DNA from: Aquimarina sediminis
GTDB lineage: Bacteria; Bacteroidota; Bacteroidia; Flavobacteriales; Flavobacteriaceae
Direction: 5' to 3'
Assembly (NCBI RefSeq): GCF_002895435.1
Contig: NZ_POYJ01000016.1
Span: forward strand, 1-64,000
Length of the DNA stretch: 64,000 nt
In this document: positions 19,073 to 27,665 of the stretch, one piece after another
Numbering within the stretch: the first letter of the stretch is position 1
How the letters are laid out: every line of letters starts with the position of its first letter
Position numbers and translations under genes: made by a program
The notes under the pieces: generated by a model
Told to the model about the DNA's origin: nothing
Databases searched by the model: none
The model's input: only the letters and a program-made list of their open reading frames with translations

Positions 19073-20040
19073 TATCGTTTTGGTTTATATCTTGATGTAT
19101 TAAAAATCGTTTCTGCATCAGCCAATATTAATTGCCGCAAAGATACATTGTTATTTTTCATATAAGAAGTTACAATTCTCCATCCTATAAATTGCCCTAT
19201 TCTATCTGGTGCTTCTTTATCAATTTCTTCTAAATAAAACTTTGAGAACGGCCCTGGGTACAAAAATCTTGGCATAAGAGAGCTATCTGTACTGTACAAC
19301 AATTGACGATCTACAAAAAACCTCCAAATCTGCTCTTCGTTAGCCTCGGCCCAAGCATATTGTTCTTCTGTATACCCCATTTTTCTTGCATCTTTAAAAT
19401 CAGGAAGGAGCAAATCTTTTAGATATAGTTCTTTCCCAAAAGAAATAAGGTTCCCCAAAAATGTCCTGTCTCTTATTGGGCCAACTTGGTTTTTCACATA
19501 GGCAGAAGCCACATCCGACACCATATATTTCCTTTCGAAATTCTGCCTTAAGTACTTTTGTATCCCCTCATAAAAATGATGATCTTTACCCAAGTACGTA
19601 TCTAGAGAAATCACCAACAAACCCTTAGAAATGACTACTTTATTACGATAATCCACATCAGATGTAATTGTAACAATCCTAGGCTCTTTAATTTCTGGAA
19701 AATAGTATTTGATATGCTGAAAAAGTGAATGAAGCTCATCTTTTTCTTGAGAAATATCAGAAAATGCTTTTTCAATTTCTCTGTTTACTTCTAACTGTAT
19801 TGTATCTTTAGATCGATTAACCCATATACTATCATTGTATTTCTCTGAAAACAAAAAAGGATATTCTTTTTTGAGATCAGGTAAATTTTCTGGGGTCAAC
19901 CCCGCAAACAACTGATCAAAACGCTCAATATTAATAGTTACAGGAATTTTAACAATTTCTTTCTTTATCTTACTTTCTTTAGAACAGGAAAATAGAATAC
20001 AAAAAAGAGCCGCTATTTTTAAAAAATTGATCGTATTCAT
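19072..20040 (-). CDS. gldB: Gliding motility lipoprotein GldB
   Basis: GldB is an essential gliding lipoprotein of Bacteroidota; mutants in F. johnsoniae are non-motile. The frame is open 17 codons further upstream, but I place the start at the ATG at 20038-20040, because it gives a lipoprotein signal ending in the lipobox L16-F17-S18-C19. Periplasmic residues follow (VTINIERFDQLFAGL and a C-terminal RIGQFIGWRIV). The protein is 322 residues from that start. A clean promoter lies 76-108 bases upstream. It forms an operon with gldC and is divergent from nadE. Confidence 0.94.
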   Translation of the reverse strand: MNTINFLKIAALFCILFSCSKESKIKKEIVKIPVTINIERFDQLFAGLTPENLPDLKKEYPFLFSEKYNDSIWVNRSKDTIQLEVNREIEKAFSDISQEKDELHSLFQHIKYYFPEIKEPRIVTITSDVDYRNKVVISKGLLVISLDTYLGKDHHFYEGIQKYLRQNFERKYMVSDVASAYVKNQVGPIRDRTFLGNLISFGKELYLKDLLLPDFKDARKMGYTEEQYAWAEANEEQIWRFFVDRQLLYSTDSSLMPRFLYPGPFSKFYLEEIDKEAPDRIGQFIGWRIVTSYMKNNNVSLRQLILADAETIFNTSRYKPKR

Positions 20041-20115
20041 CTTCAAATTATGATATCTACGCAAATAACTCTTATTCCTCCAGAACGCCATCTTTTTTTA
20101 TTAATTTTATATTCG

Positions 20116-20148
20116 CAAAGGTAATACATCAAATTGCTAAGTACAAAA
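20116..20148 (-). promoter_or_regulatory. gldBC promoter
   Basis: On the minus strand a -33 TTTTG (20144-20148) is followed after 20 bases by a -7 TACCTTTG (20116-20123). Both elements and the spacing fit the Bacteroidota housekeeping promoter. The predicted start of transcription is about 70 bases before the GldB start codon at 20040. Confidence 0.75.
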
Positions 20149-20232
20149 TTAGAAATACTAAGCACTAATTTTAATGGTATGCTTTTTAGAACACAAAAAT
20201 AACGTTCACCTAGTAACAACAAAATACAAAAC

Positions 20233-21021
20233 ATGCAAACAGAAAAAGTAATCGATCATATCGTAAATTGGCTAAAAGAATATGCTACCAAAGCAAACAT
20301 GGAAGGTTTTGTAGTGGGTATAAGTGGTGGGATTGACAGTGCCGTCACTTCTTCTCTGTGTGCTAAAACCGGTTTAAAAACACTTTGTGTAGAAATGCCG
20401 ATTCATCAAGCACCAAGCCAGGTTAGCAGGGCTCAGGAGCATATCACCCAACTTAAAAAGAAGTACGAGAATGTATCGGATACCGAAGTAAACCTGACAT
20501 CGGTTTTTGAAGAATTAAAATCTGTAGTTCCTCAAACAGATCCGAGTGCACAACTTGACTTATCATTAGCAAATACCAGAGCCAGATTACGAATGACCAC
20601 TTTGTACTATTTTGCAGGTTTGCACAGATATCTAGTTGCAGGAACAGGCAATAAGGTTGAAGATTTTGGAGTTGGTTTTTACACTAAATACGGAGATGGC
20701 GGTGTAGACCTTAGTCCTATTGCCAATTTATTAAAAAGTGAAGTGTATGAAATTGGAAAATTTCTAGATGTCCCTAATTCGATACAAGTAGCAGCACCTA
20801 CTGATGGGTTGTTTGGAGACAGTAGAAGTGACGAAGACCAAATCGGAGCAAGCTATGACGAATTAGAATGGGCAATGAAAATGAAAGAAGAAGGTAAACA
20901 AATCGACGATTTTAAAGATAGAGAGAAAGAGGTTTTTGAAATTTTTATTCGCCTAAATACCGTAAACCAACATAAAATGATACCGATTCCTGTCTGTAAA
21001 ATACCCGTTAATCTAATATAA
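20233..21021 (+). CDS. nadE: Ammonia-dependent NAD+ synthetase NadE
   Basis: Adenylates nicotinate adenine dinucleotide and amidates it to NAD+. The PP-loop SGGIDS is at 31-36 in the usual context (GFVVGISGGIDSAVTSSL). The conserved GTGNKVEDFGVGF and KYGDGGVDLSP motifs of the deamido-NAD site are present. At 262 residues it lacks the N-terminal glutaminase domain, so it uses ammonia rather than glutamine. It is transcribed divergently from gldBC and is followed by the receiver-HTH regulator. Confidence 0.96.
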   Translation: MQTEKVIDHIVNWLKEYATKANMEGFVVGISGGIDSAVTSSLCAKTGLKTLCVEMPIHQAPSQVSRAQEHITQLKKKYENVSDTEVNLTSVFEELKSVVPQTDPSAQLDLSLANTRARLRMTTLYYFAGLHRYLVAGTGNKVEDFGVGFYTKYGDGGVDLSPIANLLKSEVYEIGKFLDVPNSIQVAAPTDGLFGDSRSDEDQIGASYDELEWAMKMKEEGKQIDDFKDREKEVFEIFIRLNTVNQHKMIPIPVCKIPVNLI

Positions 21022-21075
21022 TCAACCTTTTATCGATAAACACACAAAAAAAAGTTTACGACCGTTAGTTCTTAG

Positions 21076-21083
21076 TAATTTTG
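21076..21083 (+). promoter_or_regulatory. Putative -7 element of the LuxR-type regulator
   Basis: TAATTTTG matches TAnnTTTG, 80 bases upstream of the regulator start. No TTTG sits at the right distance for a -33 box. This suggests the regulator has its own promoter and a leader of about 75 bases. Confidence 0.5.
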
Positions 21084-21163
21084 CACAAAGATTTAAAAAT
21101 TACCCCTAACTTAAAGATGTCAAACTCTTAAAATTAAACTAACATTAACAATCGTAAACAAGA

Positions 21164-21796
21164 ATGACAACCGTATTAATCGCAGATCATCATCCAATCA
21201 CAAGGAAGGGGATCGTTTCTTTATTTCGTAATGTAGAAGATTATGAAATTATTGGCAAAGTAAGCAATGGAAACGAGATGTATGATGTTTTGAAAGCTAA
21301 CACTCCAGATGTACTCATTATGGAGTTAGATTTACCTCAAATCAATGGAATTATGGCCTTGAGAACCATAAAGAAAGAATTCTCTGGAATAAAAGTAATT
21401 ATTTTTAGCTCTCATCCCGAAGAAATGTATGCATTAAGTGCTATTAAAGCAGGAGCATCTGCATATTTATCTAAAACCGTTCCTACAAAAACACTTAAAA
21501 AAGCAATCGAACGTGTTGCAAGAGGTGGTATCTATTTAAATGACAACCTTACACAACAATTGGCCAATGGAAATGCCAACGAAAACAATATGGTTGTAAA
21601 GTACAAGAAACTATCCTCAAGAGAAATTGAAGTACTTAATTTACTATCATCAGGAAAACGGAATAAGGATATAGCTACTACATTATCTATTAACGAAAAA
21701 ACGGTAAGCACGTACAAAACGCGCTTGCTAAAAAAACTAAAAGTAGACAATCTGGCTGATTTAATTCATCAATCCAGATTACTACACATAAGCTAA
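21164..21796 (+). CDS. NarL/LuxR-type response regulator with altered receiver
   Basis: A 210-residue protein with a receiver domain (1-120) and a LuxR-type HTH (about 145-205, LSSREIEVLNLLSSG and a recognition helix NEKTVSTYKTRLLKK). The receiver is atypical: the usual acidic pair reads D8-H9, and the phospho-acceptor position is Glu54 (M-E54-L-D-L-P) instead of Asp. The conserved Lys is kept in AYLSKTVP. Glu at this place often mimics a phosphorylated state, so the protein may act without a kinase. No kinase gene is adjacent. Its stop overlaps the stop of dnaG, which runs in the opposite direction. Confidence 0.93.
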   Translation: MTTVLIADHHPITRKGIVSLFRNVEDYEIIGKVSNGNEMYDVLKANTPDVLIMELDLPQINGIMALRTIKKEFSGIKVIIFSSHPEEMYALSAIKAGASAYLSKTVPTKTLKKAIERVARGGIYLNDNLTQQLANGNANENNMVVKYKKLSSREIEVLNLLSSGKRNKDIATTLSINEKTVSTYKTRLLKKLKVDNLADLIHQSRLLHIS

Positions 21797-23754
21797 ACAA
21801 CCCTGTTTAGCTTTCTATATAGTAATTTTTTGAGGGTTTGATAATCTCTAATATCCTCTAAAATATTCATATTATTTTCAAGGTTTTGGGCTTTCACTTC
21901 TTGTGAAAGCTCATTTATTTTCTGATCAATTAAAAACCCTCTCAAGCTCAATATAATATTATTCACATAATCTGCTATAGTATCTTTTTTCTGCTTCACG
22001 TGAATTTCCATATCAACCCACCTATGAAGCTCATAACGATCTTCTGTCATCATAATTTCAGTAATCTCGTAGGCGATTTCGGGTGGAATTTTATTAATAA
22101 AACTTTCTATTTTAAATTCATTAACCTGATTTAACTCCTCAATCAAAATTCTATAAATATCCTTAAAAATTTGATCCGTAAATTCGATTTCATCATCTTG
22201 TAAGTCCAGATATATCTTCTCAAAAACTTTTACTTTATGTATTTCTGGTTCTAGAATAAGTTCTCCTTCTCCGTTTTCTTTCATTATCAAATCCTCAAAC
22301 TCTTCTTCCTGAACGCCGTACATCAACAAAGCTTTTATAAGATGACGTTCTAATATATATTGTCTATTTACCTTAGGTTGCTTCTCTGCTTCGGTTTTTA
22401 CAACTTCAAATGATTTCTTGCTTTGTTTCTGTTGCTTACGCTGGTCTTTTTCACCGACATTACGAATTTGAGCCAAAGCATCAAATAATACATCTTCTGA
22501 AATATCCATGATTCGAGAACATTCCTTGACGTATATCTCTCGTTTAATTACATCTGGTATTTTGGAGATACTAGTCACCATATCTCTTACCAATTCTGCC
22601 CTCTTAATGGGATCATTCTTGGATTCCTGCTGCAATAGAGATGCCTTAAAACTAATAAAGTCCTGAACATTTTCCTCGAGATATTGCGTTAATTCTTCAT
22701 GCGTATTTTGCTTTGCAAAACTATCAGGATCTTCACCATCAGGAAAACTACAGACCTTAACATTCATTCCTTGTTCGAGAATCAAATCTATCCCCCTAAT
22801 AGATGCTCGCATTCCTGCAGCATCACTATCAAACAATACAGTAATGTTTTTAGTAAGTCTACTAATCAAGCGTATTTGATCTGAAGTCAATGCTGTCCCT
22901 GACGAAGAAACTACATTTGTAACCCCCGTTTGATTAAACTGAATCACATCTGTATACCCTTCTACCAGATAACAATTATCTTCTTTAGCAATAGTCTGCT
23001 TTGCATGATAAATACCATAAAGCACCTTACTTTTATGATAAATATCACTTTCGGGAGAATTAAGGTATTTAGCTGCTTTTTTATCATTAGTTAAAATTCG
23101 ACCTCCAAACCCCAACACTCTACCAGACATTGACTGAATAGGAAACATTACCCTTCCTTTAAAACGGTCAAACTGTTTTTCTTCTTTTACAATGGTAAGT
23201 CCTGTTTTTTCTAGGTATTTGAGCAGATACCCTTTTTTTATCGCTTCGGATGTAAATGCATCCCAAACATCAGGAGAGTACCCTAACTCGAATCTTTTTA
23301 TTGTTTCTTCTGTAAACCCACGTTCTTTAAAATAGGTTAACCCTATTGCTTTACCTTGTTCTGTTTTAAGTAAGGAGTTTTGGTAAAACGTATTAGCAAA
23401 TTCACTAACCAAATACATGCTTTCTCTTTCATCAGCTTGCTGCTTTTGCTCATCGGTTCGCTCGGTCTCTTCAAATTCAATATTATATTTTTTCGCTAAA
23501 TACTTTATCGCCTCCGGATAGGTAAAGTGCTCATGTTCCATCAAAAAAGCAACTACATTACCTCCTTTTCCACTAGAGAAATCTTTCCATATCTGTTTTA
23601 CAGGAGACACCATAAAAGAAGGACTCTTTTCATCACTAAATGGACTTAAGCCCTTAAAATTACTACCTGCTTTTTTTAACTGTACAAAATCGCCTATCAC
23701 TTCTTCTAATCTGGCAGTTTCAAATACAGCATCTATAGTAGCCTTATGGATCAT
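21793..23754 (-). CDS. dnaG: DNA primase DnaG lacking zinc ligands
   Basis: Makes RNA primers for replication together with the DnaB helicase. The domains are the N-terminal primase domain (1-95), an RNA-polymerase-like core with TOPRIM acid residues Glu265 (VEGYTDV) and Asp309/Asp311 (FDSDAAGM), and a C-terminal helicase-interacting part to 653. The N-terminal domain aligns with the CHC2 zinc ribbon, but all four ligands are replaced: Ser37, Ser40, Asp58 and Ser61 stand where Cys, His, Cys and Cys are expected. The surrounding sequence (PSFMVSP, GGNVVAFL) is well conserved, so this looks like a stable change and not decay. Confidence 0.95.
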   Translation of the reverse strand: MIHKATIDAVFETARLEEVIGDFVQLKKAGSNFKGLSPFSDEKSPSFMVSPVKQIWKDFSSGKGGNVVAFLMEHEHFTYPEAIKYLAKKYNIEFEETERTDEQKQQADERESMYLVSEFANTFYQNSLLKTEQGKAIGLTYFKERGFTEETIKRFELGYSPDVWDAFTSEAIKKGYLLKYLEKTGLTIVKEEKQFDRFKGRVMFPIQSMSGRVLGFGGRILTNDKKAAKYLNSPESDIYHKSKVLYGIYHAKQTIAKEDNCYLVEGYTDVIQFNQTGVTNVVSSSGTALTSDQIRLISRLTKNITVLFDSDAAGMRASIRGIDLILEQGMNVKVCSFPDGEDPDSFAKQNTHEELTQYLEENVQDFISFKASLLQQESKNDPIKRAELVRDMVTSISKIPDVIKREIYVKECSRIMDISEDVLFDALAQIRNVGEKDQRKQQKQSKKSFEVVKTEAEKQPKVNRQYILERHLIKALLMYGVQEEEFEDLIMKENGEGELILEPEIHKVKVFEKIYLDLQDDEIEFTDQIFKDIYRILIEELNQVNEFKIESFINKIPPEIAYEITEIMMTEDRYELHRWVDMEIHVKQKKDTIADYVNNIILSLRGFLIDQKINELSQEVKAQNLENNMNILEDIRDYQTLKKLLYRKLNRVV

Positions 23755-23781
23755 GGAATTATTTACTCTAAGTTATAGGCA

Positions 23782-23789
23782 CAAAAATA
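23782..23789 (-). promoter_or_regulatory. Putative -7 element of dnaG
   Basis: The minus strand reads TATTTTTG (TAnnTTTG) 28 bases upstream of the dnaG start. No convincing -33 box is seen. Confidence 0.5.
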
Positions 23790-23827
23790 ATATAATTCCC
23801 GAGACACATTCTGCTTATTTCATTAAT

Positions 23828-23859
23828 AAAAAAAAGAGGCTGTCTAAAAAGACAGCCTC
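23828..23859 (-). terminator. Intrinsic terminator of the secreted T9SS protein gene
   Basis: A 10-bp perfect stem (GAGGCTGTCT at 23836-23845 and its complement at 23850-23859) with an AAAA loop is followed on the minus strand by a run of eight T. It lies 34 bases past the stop of the upstream gene and before dnaG. Confidence 0.9.
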
Positions 23860-23892
23860 ACATTCTTACTATTTTTTTAAGTTTCCTAAAAT

Positions 23893-26800
23893 TTATTGTT
23901 TTTTCACAAAACTTCTAGTCACTACATTTTCTTCTGCAGTAATTCTAACAAAATATGTTCCAGCCGGAAGATTACTCACATCAACCTGATTAACATTCTT
24001 GTTATTAACAGTTCTAACCAATTGACCAAACATAGAGAAAATCTCTAAATTTTCGATTGGTGTTTTACCTACGGAGATGTTTAAAATACCACTTACTGGG
24101 TTCGGATATAGCATAAATCGTTTGTCATTTGAGTCGAAATCTGCTAACTCATAAGTTTCTAACCTTACACCAGATCCTTCAGCGCAGAATCCTGTAGCTT
24201 CAGAACTAGCAAAGTCTCCTCCTGATACAATAGTTCCTGCACTACTTGATAAAGTATAAGATCCATTACCATATGAACAACAAATACCATCTCCAAAAGA
24301 GTCAAAAATTGTAAAAGTATAATCCCCTGCTACTAGTCCACTAATCGTCTCTGTAACAGTAGATCCATCTGGATTCGCCGTAGAATAGTTATTTGACGCG
24401 ACAGTTGTTCCTGCAGCATCTACAACTGTCCAAGAGGTTTCTTGTGGGTAGTTATCAAAAGTTATACTTAGCGTTAAATCTCCAGATGTACAATTCCCTC
24501 CAGTAGTTCCTGTTGTAACTGATATCCCATCAATTGCTGCATCAGCTCTCCAGGTATTCCCTGTTACTCGATTAAATCTTAACTGTACTCCTGAACCAAG
24601 GTAGGCAGCCAAATCGATTGTTGCGGTTTGCCAAGAATTACCCTGGTTTCCACTTCTACTCCAAATACTAGTCCAGGTTACTCCTTCATCATTACTCGCT
24701 TCTACATCTAATGAACCAAAATTACCAGCACCATACATATGATATCTAAATGAGAATACTGCTTCTGTAGCACCACCAAGGTCAATACAAGGAGAATTAA
24801 GAATTGCTCTTTTGTTTGGGTATCCTGTACCATTTCCAGATGCTTCAACATAGATATAGGTTGATCCATCATCTGCCCCTGAAGGTCCTGTATTACTAGA
24901 AGGTGTACCTCCAGTTTTTCTTATCCAATTCAGATCATCTCCCGATGCTTGTGTCCATTCTCCAAAGTTACTTTCAAAACTTTCGCTATACGGAAGAGCA
25001 ACCCCATTTAAACATCCTGCTGCTGCTGGAGTAGTTACACTTATTGGTGTACTGGTAGCTGATGCATTTCCTGCAGCATCTTTAGCTAACACCTTAAACT
25101 CATAAGTAGTTTCAGGAGAAAGACCTGTCACGACAACAGTCGTATCTGTTACAGTAGCAACCACTACTCCATCTTGTAATACATCATATCCTACAACACC
25201 TACATTATCGGTAGACGCATCCCAAGTTAAGGTAGTTTGATTCGCAGAAGTGTTAGATGCTACTAAATTTGCAGGAACAGTTGGTGCCTGAGTATCAGGC
25301 GCAAGTGTAGTAACAGTAAGTGTTGCGCTTGCTCCTGATTGGTTTCCTGCCGCATCTTTTGCTATTACAGAGAAAGCATAAGATGTACTTGCCGTTAACC
25401 CAGTAATATCCACTGTGGTTGTAGCTACAGTTGCTACTACTACACCATCCTGATACACATCATATCCAGTAACTCCTACATTATCAGTAGATGCATCCCA
25501 GCTCAATGAAGTAGAAACATCAGTAGTATTAGATGCACTTAAATTTGCAGGAACTGTAGGAGGATCTGTATCCGGAGTATCGGGTTGCAACTTATAGGCT
25601 ACAACATGATTTTTTCTAAATCCTCCATCAAAATACTCTGCAATGTGCCAGAAAGTTGCGTCATCAACTGGATCTATAGTCATTTGTGCATAATCACCAT
25701 ATCTAGTATGAGGATCAGACTGGGTCCCATTTACAGCAACCTGTTCTGCCAATGTCATTGTACCAGGAGGGTCACTTGCTAATCTTCCTGTATATCTAAT
25801 AGCAGGAAAAACTGAGGTACTAACCACAGTATACCCAAGACCTATATTACCTTGCCCATCCATTGCTATAGAACCAGAGAACGCACTATGCCCATCAGGC
25901 TGTACATATGTCCCTTCTTGATGAATTGTCCAAGGCTGACCATCACCTGTCTGTCTAAGTTCATACCAGCGAATACCAGCCAAGCTATCATTTCCATTTA
26001 AATCTACTACAAAATTCATAACAACAGAATTATGAGTTCCAAAACGTCTATAATTCGTCATATACATCATTGTTGCCTGCAACGCATCTATATCACCACC
26101 ACTAGGCTGAGGTAAATTAGAAAATGATCCTCCATCAAATACACTATCAAAAGGTGAGGTAATAATTTGTACAGGTTGAGATATTGTAGAATTCGCTGGG
26201 GTTACCCAGTCTACATTAGTTGTCCACATCTTTATATGATCCTGTGAAACACCAGTCCAGCTATCATCTTGCAAGTATACAATTGAACAGCCCGTTCCTA
26301 CTGGAGGCAAAGTTGTACCTGTAGCATTAAGTCCTCCAGGACTATAGAAACCACTAGTTTCTGCTCCTGGCAATGGGAAACCAACCATCTGCGCTGATGC
26401 ATCTCCAACGAGCATTTTATCTCTTTCTACAGCAAATACAACATCATTAGTATCAGGAGCATTTTGATCCTTATTGGCTGTTATATAATACCCATCGCTC
26501 CAGATAGATAATTTTTCATAATCTGGAAATGTTCCTGTATTAAATCTATATGTATACCAGCCGTCATTTACTGGATCGGCTCCTTTACAAATTGCAATCA
26601 AGAAACCATTAGGGGTGTTACTAAATTGCATAATAATAAAGCGTTGTGCAAAATTGTCATAAACTACGATTGGGTCTCCCAAGCTCTCACCAGGGAATAT
26701 CGTAGCCAAAGAAGCCTCTGCTAATAACACATTCCCATTTCGATCCTTAATACCAAAACCTGAATTAAAAGCATAAACATAGTGATTGGGTCCAATTGCC

Positions 26801-27147
26801 CCAGTTGGGTCAGTAGGTGTACTATTACCCTGATGGGCAACAAAATTTGCAACCTCTGTGGAAATAGCAGCTTTCATCGATTTTTGCTGGTTCTTCATTA
26901 AAGGGTCGAACTGACCAGCTTTTGGAAGCCCTTTACCAGGTACGAAATTGTTTTTCCCTCGTTGTTTTTCTCTACCATGCTTTATTATTCCTTTAGCAGA
27001 AATAATATTCTTCATACTAGAAAGTGCGGGAATTTCTTTCATGTACACTGCTTGACCAGTCGAACTTGCTTTGACAACTCCTTTTTGTGCTAGTAGTCCG
27101 AAACTACAGAGCATGAAAAATGTTAAATAAATAAAATTTGTTTTCAT
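23893..27147 (-). CDS. Secreted multidomain protein with FN3, MAM-like and T9SS sorting domains
   Basis: A 1084-residue secreted protein. It has a signal peptide (1-20, ending LLAQ), a large N-terminal domain of about 500 residues that resembles sialidase/beta-propeller-type extracellular domains (GSIAMDGQGNIGLGY, FDGGFRKNH), two fibronectin type III repeats (525-615 and 617-707), a MAM-like jelly roll (about 712-880), a Cys-containing beta domain (885-990) and a C-terminal type IX secretion sorting domain (1012-1084, YPNPVSGILNI to AGTYFVRITAEE). T9SS cargo is exported across the outer membrane and attached to the surface or released. No catalytic residues can be named, so adhesion or binding is the modest inference. 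It is a single gene with its own terminator. Confidence 0.88.
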   Translation of the reverse strand: MKTNFIYLTFFMLCSFGLLAQKGVVKASSTGQAVYMKEIPALSSMKNIISAKGIIKHGREKQRGKNNFVPGKGLPKAGQFDPLMKNQQKSMKAAISTEVANFVAHQGNSTPTDPTGAIGPNHYVYAFNSGFGIKDRNGNVLLAEASLATIFPGESLGDPIVVYDNFAQRFIIMQFSNTPNGFLIAICKGADPVNDGWYTYRFNTGTFPDYEKLSIWSDGYYITANKDQNAPDTNDVVFAVERDKMLVGDASAQMVGFPLPGAETSGFYSPGGLNATGTTLPPVGTGCSIVYLQDDSWTGVSQDHIKMWTTNVDWVTPANSTISQPVQIITSPFDSVFDGGSFSNLPQPSGGDIDALQATMMYMTNYRRFGTHNSVVMNFVVDLNGNDSLAGIRWYELRQTGDGQPWTIHQEGTYVQPDGHSAFSGSIAMDGQGNIGLGYTVVSTSVFPAIRYTGRLASDPPGTMTLAEQVAVNGTQSDPHTRYGDYAQMTIDPVDDATFWHIAEYFDGGFRKNHVVAYKLQPDTPDTDPPTVPANLSASNTTDVSTSLSWDASTDNVGVTGYDVYQDGVVVATVATTTVDITGLTASTSYAFSVIAKDAAGNQSGASATLTVTTLAPDTQAPTVPANLVASNTSANQTTLTWDASTDNVGVVGYDVLQDGVVVATVTDTTVVVTGLSPETTYEFKVLAKDAAGNASATSTPISVTTPAAAGCLNGVALPYSESFESNFGEWTQASGDDLNWIRKTGGTPSSNTGPSGADDGSTYIYVEASGNGTGYPNKRAILNSPCIDLGGATEAVFSFRYHMYGAGNFGSLDVEASNDEGVTWTSIWSRSGNQGNSWQTATIDLAAYLGSGVQLRFNRVTGNTWRADAAIDGISVTTGTTGGNCTSGDLTLSITFDNYPQETSWTVVDAAGTTVASNNYSTANPDGSTVTETISGLVAGDYTFTIFDSFGDGICCSYGNGSYTLSSSAGTIVSGGDFASSEATGFCAEGSGVRLETYELADFDSNDKRFMLYPNPVSGILNISVGKTPIENLEIFSMFGQLVRTVNNKNVNQVDVSNLPAGTYFVRITAEENVVTRSFVKKQ

Positions 27148-27528
27148 ATGAGTGAAATTTGGTTAATTGTTCGATTTTATACCAATTTCCGCATAAGTAG
27201 TGACGACTTACATTTTGAGGCAAAAAATGTAAAATCGGTAGTTAATTTGGAAAGAATTATTTCAACAATATGACTTGGATAAATATAGAATATTTCAATA
27301 AGAAACAAAAAAATATAATGTCATAAAATACTTACGCACAAATAGTTACGCTAAAACCATAATATCAATAAGGGTTTAATGCAAAATGTTATATTTAACA
27401 ATTTTAATGTATTAGTGAATTATTTAACATAAAGAATACCCCCTTCTTAACATATTGATTTAGTAGGGTAATAGATATATTCTGACGTAGGAATTATAAC
27501 TTAAACACTTGACCAAGTTTAAAACACA
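27148..27528. other. Long AT-rich intergenic region
   Basis: No gene is seen between the start of the secreted protein and the terminator at 27529-27558. The part next to 27147 must hold the promoter of that gene, but no convincing TAnnTTTG with a spaced TTG was found. A 9-bp inverted repeat (27208-27216 with 27224-27232) lies 60-85 bases before the start and could form a leader hairpin. Confidence 0.4.
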
Positions 27529-27558
27529 AAAAGAGCGATATATGGATATCGCTCTTTT
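27529..27558 (-). terminator. Intrinsic terminator after the sigma/barrel operon
   Basis: A 13-bp stem (27529-27541 with 27546-27558, core AAGAGCGATAT) closes an ATGG loop. T-rich sequence follows on the minus strand, and TTTT follows on the plus strand, so it can work in both directions. It lies about 107 bases past the end of the barrel gene. Confidence 0.8.
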
Positions 27559-27665
27559 AAAACCGTCACTATTTAATTTTTAAATAAAAAATTACAGATA
27601 TTTTGTATATCGGTATTAAGTAAATAGACAAAATATACGGGAAATCATACACATACTTTTATCGA

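Noticed and set aside
18838-19103. Overlapping plus-strand frames across gldC
   Set aside because: gldC is a recognised gene with conserved sequence; the opposite frames look like its shadow.
21793-21796. Frameshift or fusion at the regulator/dnaG junction
   Set aside because: The two genes converge and simply share their stop-codon bases.
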